From NCBI GenBank assembly GCA_949152475.1, contig OX424555.1, positions 11,116,868 through 11,180,867 of the forward strand: a DNA stretch of 64,000 nt, read 5' to 3'. The position numbers were made by a program, and so were the translations under genes. This DNA comes from Terebella lapidaria (taxonomy: Eukaryota > Annelida > Polychaeta > Terebellida > Terebellidae). Shown here piece by piece: positions 60,570-64,000 of the stretch; the stretch's first letter is position 1; each line of letters starts with the position of its first letter. Under the pieces are notes generated by a model. The model ran no database searches. It was not told where the DNA came from and saw only the letters and a list, made by a program, of their open reading frames with translations.

Positions 60570-62786
60570 ATGACAAGAGCGAAAGAGAAGGCCAAAGATA
60601 AGGCCGATGAATCCAAGGGGAGGGATAAGGGTGGAAATGTCGCGGACCACACCCGGTCGCGCGACAGCCCCCGTGAGACGTCTCCGGACGACTCCGGCGG
60701 CCGGAAGGAACGCGCGGAAACCTCCGTGGACAAGACCCCGTCCGCGGAGACGACTCCGGCGTCCCTGGCTCCGTCTTCGGACGTAGAGTCGGGCCCCGCG
60801 GGGCCGCAGCAGGAGTTGCCGTCAAGGCCGGACCTTGACGTGTTAGGCGCGGTGGGTGGAGCTGGCAACGGCTCTACGCCGCGCCCGCCCGCGCCCAGAA
60901 CAGATCCGTGGCAATCGGCACCCTTCCATAAGACGCCTTCGAGCGTCCGGAATCGAGCGCCGATGCATGCGGGTCCTTCTGGACGAGCGGACCAGTCTTA
61001 CCAGATGCCGCACCCGGCCGGGTGGGCTCCCTCGCGGGCCTCTGGCATGGGTTCTGGTCGGTCCGCACCGGGCAGTGTGGTGGATCAGCTCACCGACGCA
61101 CTTGGCGAGCTGGCTCCCCTCGGGCGCTATGACCGCGCCCGGTCGCCCCATCAGGGACGATCAGACCGGCGGAACCGCTCCCCTTCTCCGCTGTCACAAG
61201 GCAACTCGGGGCCTTTGACGGAGAGGGAGAGGTGGCTGATATCCGAGGCGCTTGTACTGTTCAAGCGGAATCAGCTGCATTCGAGCGTTGACCCGTCGGT
61301 CACCCTAAGTCCGGGGATGTCTGGGCCAGTAGCCCCTCCCCAAGTCCTGCCGAGTCCGCAGGCGCCAGTGGCCCCCGCAATGGGACCCGCGCCTGCCCCG
61401 CGGCTCGGAGGCACCACGTTGGCGACCGCGTCGACCGTTCCGACGGTTGGAGCGCAAGCCGCGTGGTCGACTTACCCTGGCACGTACAGTGTGTCGGACG
61501 GGCAGTGGCAACAGGCGGCTCCGGCCCCAAGCTTTGCCGCCCCTTCTGGAGCCTACCCAGTAGGTTCGATGGGAGTCCCGCCCGCACCTAGCCAGAGTGG
61601 GTTTTCAGCGGGAATGATCCCGGCGGCAAACGTGAGCTTCCCTGCTCCTATGTCCGCGGCGTCGATGTTTGCTCCGGCAGACTCCGCCGCAGGCGCGGGA
61701 AGCGCGCGGAACTTGCCGCAGTACACGGACGACCCCGGAGCCGGGACCGCACGTCGGGCGCGTAACAAACGCGATGACGGGCCCGACCACTCTTCGTGGC
61801 GGAAACGGTTCAACGGGGATAACGCCGACTTGGAGGACTACTTGCTCCAGGTATGGCGTACCGCCGTGTACGAAGGATGGTCCCAGCCTGAGGCTGGACA
61901 CGTCCTCGCGGGGAGCCTGGAAGGGAAAGCTCTCCGCGTGATGCCGTGTCTGCCGGTAGGAACAGTGACGTTCGGCGAGGTTGCTCGTCAACTTCGCCTG
62001 CTGTTCCCGCCGACGACCAATCGGCGGCAGTCTGAACGAGAGTTCAAGGCGCGTATCCGCCAGCCGACTGAGTCCGTGACAGACTATGCGTACAGCTTAC
62101 GCATACTCGGCCGGAGAGCTTTTCCGGACATGGACTCCAGACGGTTTGAGACGATGCTGATCGATCAGTTCATCGATGGCCAGCCTTACCACCTAGCGTA
62201 CGGGCTGGCCACCCATGAAAAGCGATCGATGGAGGAGGCGATAGATTCCGCGCTTGCGCTTGAGATGGCTGTCCGTCCTAGACAGTTGCCTCCAGCCTCG
62301 GCTCCGGCCCCGGCTGTACCCGCGCAGGTGGCGACTCCTCCTCTGGTCAAGGCATCGCAGGTAACCCCGTGGCAGGACCCGGTCGTCCGGGAACCCGCCA
62401 GGGAACCTACCCAGCAGTGGGTTAGTGCGCCGGCACCCTCTACAGGGGCGCCCGCACATGCGGCACCGGTCGCCGCGCCGCGCTCGCCTTCGGACGAGTG
62501 CGACATAGAGGAATACGACCTCGGCGCCGCGCAGATGATTGCGCACTGCGCCGGGCTCGAAGCTCCGGGAGCCGCAGAGTGTTGCGCGTTCACCTCCGGA
62601 CCAGCTCAGAACCGTCCCTGCTACTTCTGCGGAAAGCAGGGACACTTTTGGCTGAAGTGTCCGGAGTTGTTGGAACGCCTGCGGTCGCGCGGATACCAGG
62701 GAGCTCTCCCTGGCCCGCAACGGAGGAATTCCTTCCGGTCTGGTCCTCCGGGACAGCAGAATCGGAACCCGCGGCAGGGAAACTAG
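60570..62786 (+). CDS. Gag polyprotein of the Gypsy element (738 aa, intact)
   Basis: Gag forms the retrotransposon particle and binds its RNA. The frame is unbroken. Residues 1-30 are Lys/Asp-rich (REKAKDKADESKGRDK). Residues 30-400 are Pro/Ala/Ser/Gly-rich and probably disordered. About 405-575 is a helical capsid-like domain (WRKRFNGDN, LAGSLEGKALRVM, FPPTTNRRQSEREF, ESVTDYAYSLRILGRRAFP, FIDGQPYHLAYGL). A single CCHC knuckle, CYFCGKQGHFWLKC, is at 684-697, followed by a basic Arg/Gly tail. The long N-terminal low-complexity part makes it larger than typical Gypsy Gag. GC content is clearly above the flanking DNA. The minus-strand open frames here are composition shadows. Confidence 0.92.
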   Translation: MTRAKEKAKDKADESKGRDKGGNVADHTRSRDSPRETSPDDSGGRKERAETSVDKTPSAETTPASLAPSSDVESGPAGPQQELPSRPDLDVLGAVGGAGNGSTPRPPAPRTDPWQSAPFHKTPSSVRNRAPMHAGPSGRADQSYQMPHPAGWAPSRASGMGSGRSAPGSVVDQLTDALGELAPLGRYDRARSPHQGRSDRRNRSPSPLSQGNSGPLTERERWLISEALVLFKRNQLHSSVDPSVTLSPGMSGPVAPPQVLPSPQAPVAPAMGPAPAPRLGGTTLATASTVPTVGAQAAWSTYPGTYSVSDGQWQQAAPAPSFAAPSGAYPVGSMGVPPAPSQSGFSAGMIPAANVSFPAPMSAASMFAPADSAAGAGSARNLPQYTDDPGAGTARRARNKRDDGPDHSSWRKRFNGDNADLEDYLLQVWRTAVYEGWSQPEAGHVLAGSLEGKALRVMPCLPVGTVTFGEVARQLRLLFPPTTNRRQSEREFKARIRQPTESVTDYAYSLRILGRRAFPDMDSRRFETMLIDQFIDGQPYHLAYGLATHEKRSMEEAIDSALALEMAVRPRQLPPASAPAPAVPAQVATPPLVKASQVTPWQDPVVREPAREPTQQWVSAPAPSTGAPAHAAPVAAPRSPSDECDIEEYDLGAAQMIAHCAGLEAPGAAECCAFTSGPAQNRPCYFCGKQGHFWLKCPELLERLRSRGYQGALPGPQRRNSFRSGPPGQQNRNPRQGN

Positions 62787-64000
62787 ATCCGGACGTGGTG
62801 GCGACCAACACTGCGTCCGGGGATAGTTGTTCGGTGGCAAACGATGCCGCCCCACCCGCTGATGAGCAGGACGGACCCCAAGTGGATATGACTTCTCCGG
62901 AAGTAGTCCTTGGAGACCAGTCTAGCTCCTCCGCGGCTGAGGCGGATGGCGAGGACTCCGTAGATGAGCCCAGCGCGTGCGAAAGGTATCGCCCGACCTG
63001 CGCGCTGGTGAGGGACCCCTGCTGGTACCTGCCCCTGTCCTTCGGACGGGAGCCGGTCCGGTTCCTCATAGACTCAGGCTCGGAGGTGACCCTCGTGGCC
63101 GCCGGAACGTTTAGGAAGGAGCCCGCACTCCGCAACCTTGAGTTGCGAGATCCCGGACCGTACAAGCTCTACGGAGCGGGAGATAACCGCATCCGTATCC
63201 ATGGCATCATCGATCTGCCTATTACCCTTGGGGACAAGGTGTATCTGACAGAGGCGATCGTGGCGGATATCGGAGCGGCCGGGATAATTGGGATGAATTT
63301 CCTACGGGTCCACCGGGTGATTGCCAACTTTAGTGCTGGCGAGTTCCGGATGGGAGAGGACACACACTTCCTCTTCCGCTCGGGCCCGATGCATTCATTC
63401 CAGATGCGGACATCGCGCACTGTAGTAGTGCCGCCGATGAGTGAGATGATCATCGAGACGAGGCCGCGGCGTCCCCGCATGCCCCTCGATGGTCGTCCGT
63501 GTATAGTGCAACCCGTGAGCAGTTTCGCCGCAGGAACTGGGCTCGTGCTGGGTGGGGCCCTGGTCATGTCCAACCCCCGCGCGATGCCCATCCTTGTGGT
63601 GAATCCTACGGATGCTCCGATTGTACTGAAGCGCGGATGCATAGCAGCTACTGCTATTCCCGCGGCTTCGAGTCGTGTCATCCCCGACGATCCGGTCTGC
63701 CGCGCTGCGTGCGCGGCGGCGGCCGCCGGAGATGATCCGTTCACCCTGCCGGACCATTTGGAATCTCGGGTTCCGAAGGACCGGCTGGATGAAGAGCAGC
63801 GCCAAGCGCTCCGCAGACTGCTGCGGCAGTATGCGGATGTGTTCATGGGTCCTGATGGTGCGGTTGGCAAGACTGACGTCGCCAAGCACCGCATCGACCT
63901 CGTAGACGAGCGTCCTCTCAAGCAGCGTCTTCGTCGGGCAGCAATAGTGCACCAAGAGGTCATAGACCAGGAGGTGCAAAAGATGCTCGACTTGGACATC
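62426..64000 (+). CDS. Pol of the Gypsy element: protease and RT start (runs off the window)
   Basis: This frame is -1 relative to Gag and open from after the TAG at 62423-62425 to the window end, overlapping Gag by about 361 nt. It is presumably made by -1 frameshifting; the slip site was not identified. The protease active site is LIDSGSEVTLV (DSG at 63071-63079), with the second-lobe motif GIIGMNFL. A linker with TVVVPPMSEMIIE and GTGLVLGGALV follows. The region leading into RT is RRLLRQYADVFMGPDG, then KHRIDL and the RP-K-Q-R-RR motif. The RT core, RNase H, integrase and 3' LTR should lie to the right. No stop or frameshift is seen, suggesting a young, possibly active copy. Confidence 0.9.

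Noticed and set aside
60508..62855. Many long minus-strand open frames opposite Gag
   Set aside because: They mirror the GC-rich Gag coding strand and show Arg/Pro/Ser bias without domains; the plus strand has capsid and zinc-knuckle motifs.

Overview
The window reads as nuclear DNA of a marine invertebrate, most likely a lophotrochozoan (mollusc, brachiopod or annelid type). This rests on intron-containing metazoan genes (RhoA, MON2, fructosamine-3-kinase), orphan rhodopsin-type receptors, a CARD-LRR protein, AT-rich intergenic DNA full of the short palindrome ACATGT, and many nested transposable elements. The exact phylum is inference; no rRNA or mitochondrial marker is present.

Layout: 0.4-0.8 kb holds the last two coding exons of a MON2-like gene (+). 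From 1.8 to 15.3 kb is a nested repeat field: a TIR element, copies of a hairpin-ended repeat family (called HER here) packed with AGGTCA motifs, a fossil Gypsy element with a 194-bp inverted duplication, a complete but defective Gypsy element with LTRs and a CTCAG target duplication, a reverse-transcriptase fragment and a solo LTR. From 16.6 to 17.6 kb lie three small TIR elements. From 18.1 to 24.2 kb is a RhoA gene (+) with one shared coding exon and two alternative, near-duplicate terminal exons giving C-termini CRLL and CVVL. From 26 to 30 kb are tandem repeats and two head-to-tail HER copies. From 30.8 to 37.0 kb is a seven-exon fructosamine-3-kinase-like gene (-) whose first intron carries two more HER copies, one of them containing a 5S-derived SINE.

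From 39.2 to 50.5 kb is a cluster of three paralogous, divergent seven-transmembrane receptors (two -, one +). They share E-x-Y in place of DRY, a CLSD cysteine motif in extracellular loop 2, a GRS loop-3 motif and FPxC in place of NPxxY. A 78-bp minisatellite whose unit is open in both directions (46.8-48.1 kb) sits between the second and third receptors and is split by a 320-bp TIR element with an 8-bp target duplication. From 51.6 to 54.9 kb is a two-exon gene (-) for a protein with a possible N-myristoylation start, a CARD domain and ribonuclease-inhibitor-type LRRs but no NACHT ATPase. The window ends (59.8-64.0 kb) in a GC-rich, apparently intact Gypsy element: 5' LTR, PBS, Gag, and pol running off the edge.

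The most original signals are the receptor subfamily, the NACHT-less CARD-LRR protein, the Rho terminal-exon duplication with a gene-conversion signature, and the HER repeat family whose terminal hairpins keep pairing through compensatory changes. All gene models are hand-read from splice signals and frame continuity; no database search was possible.
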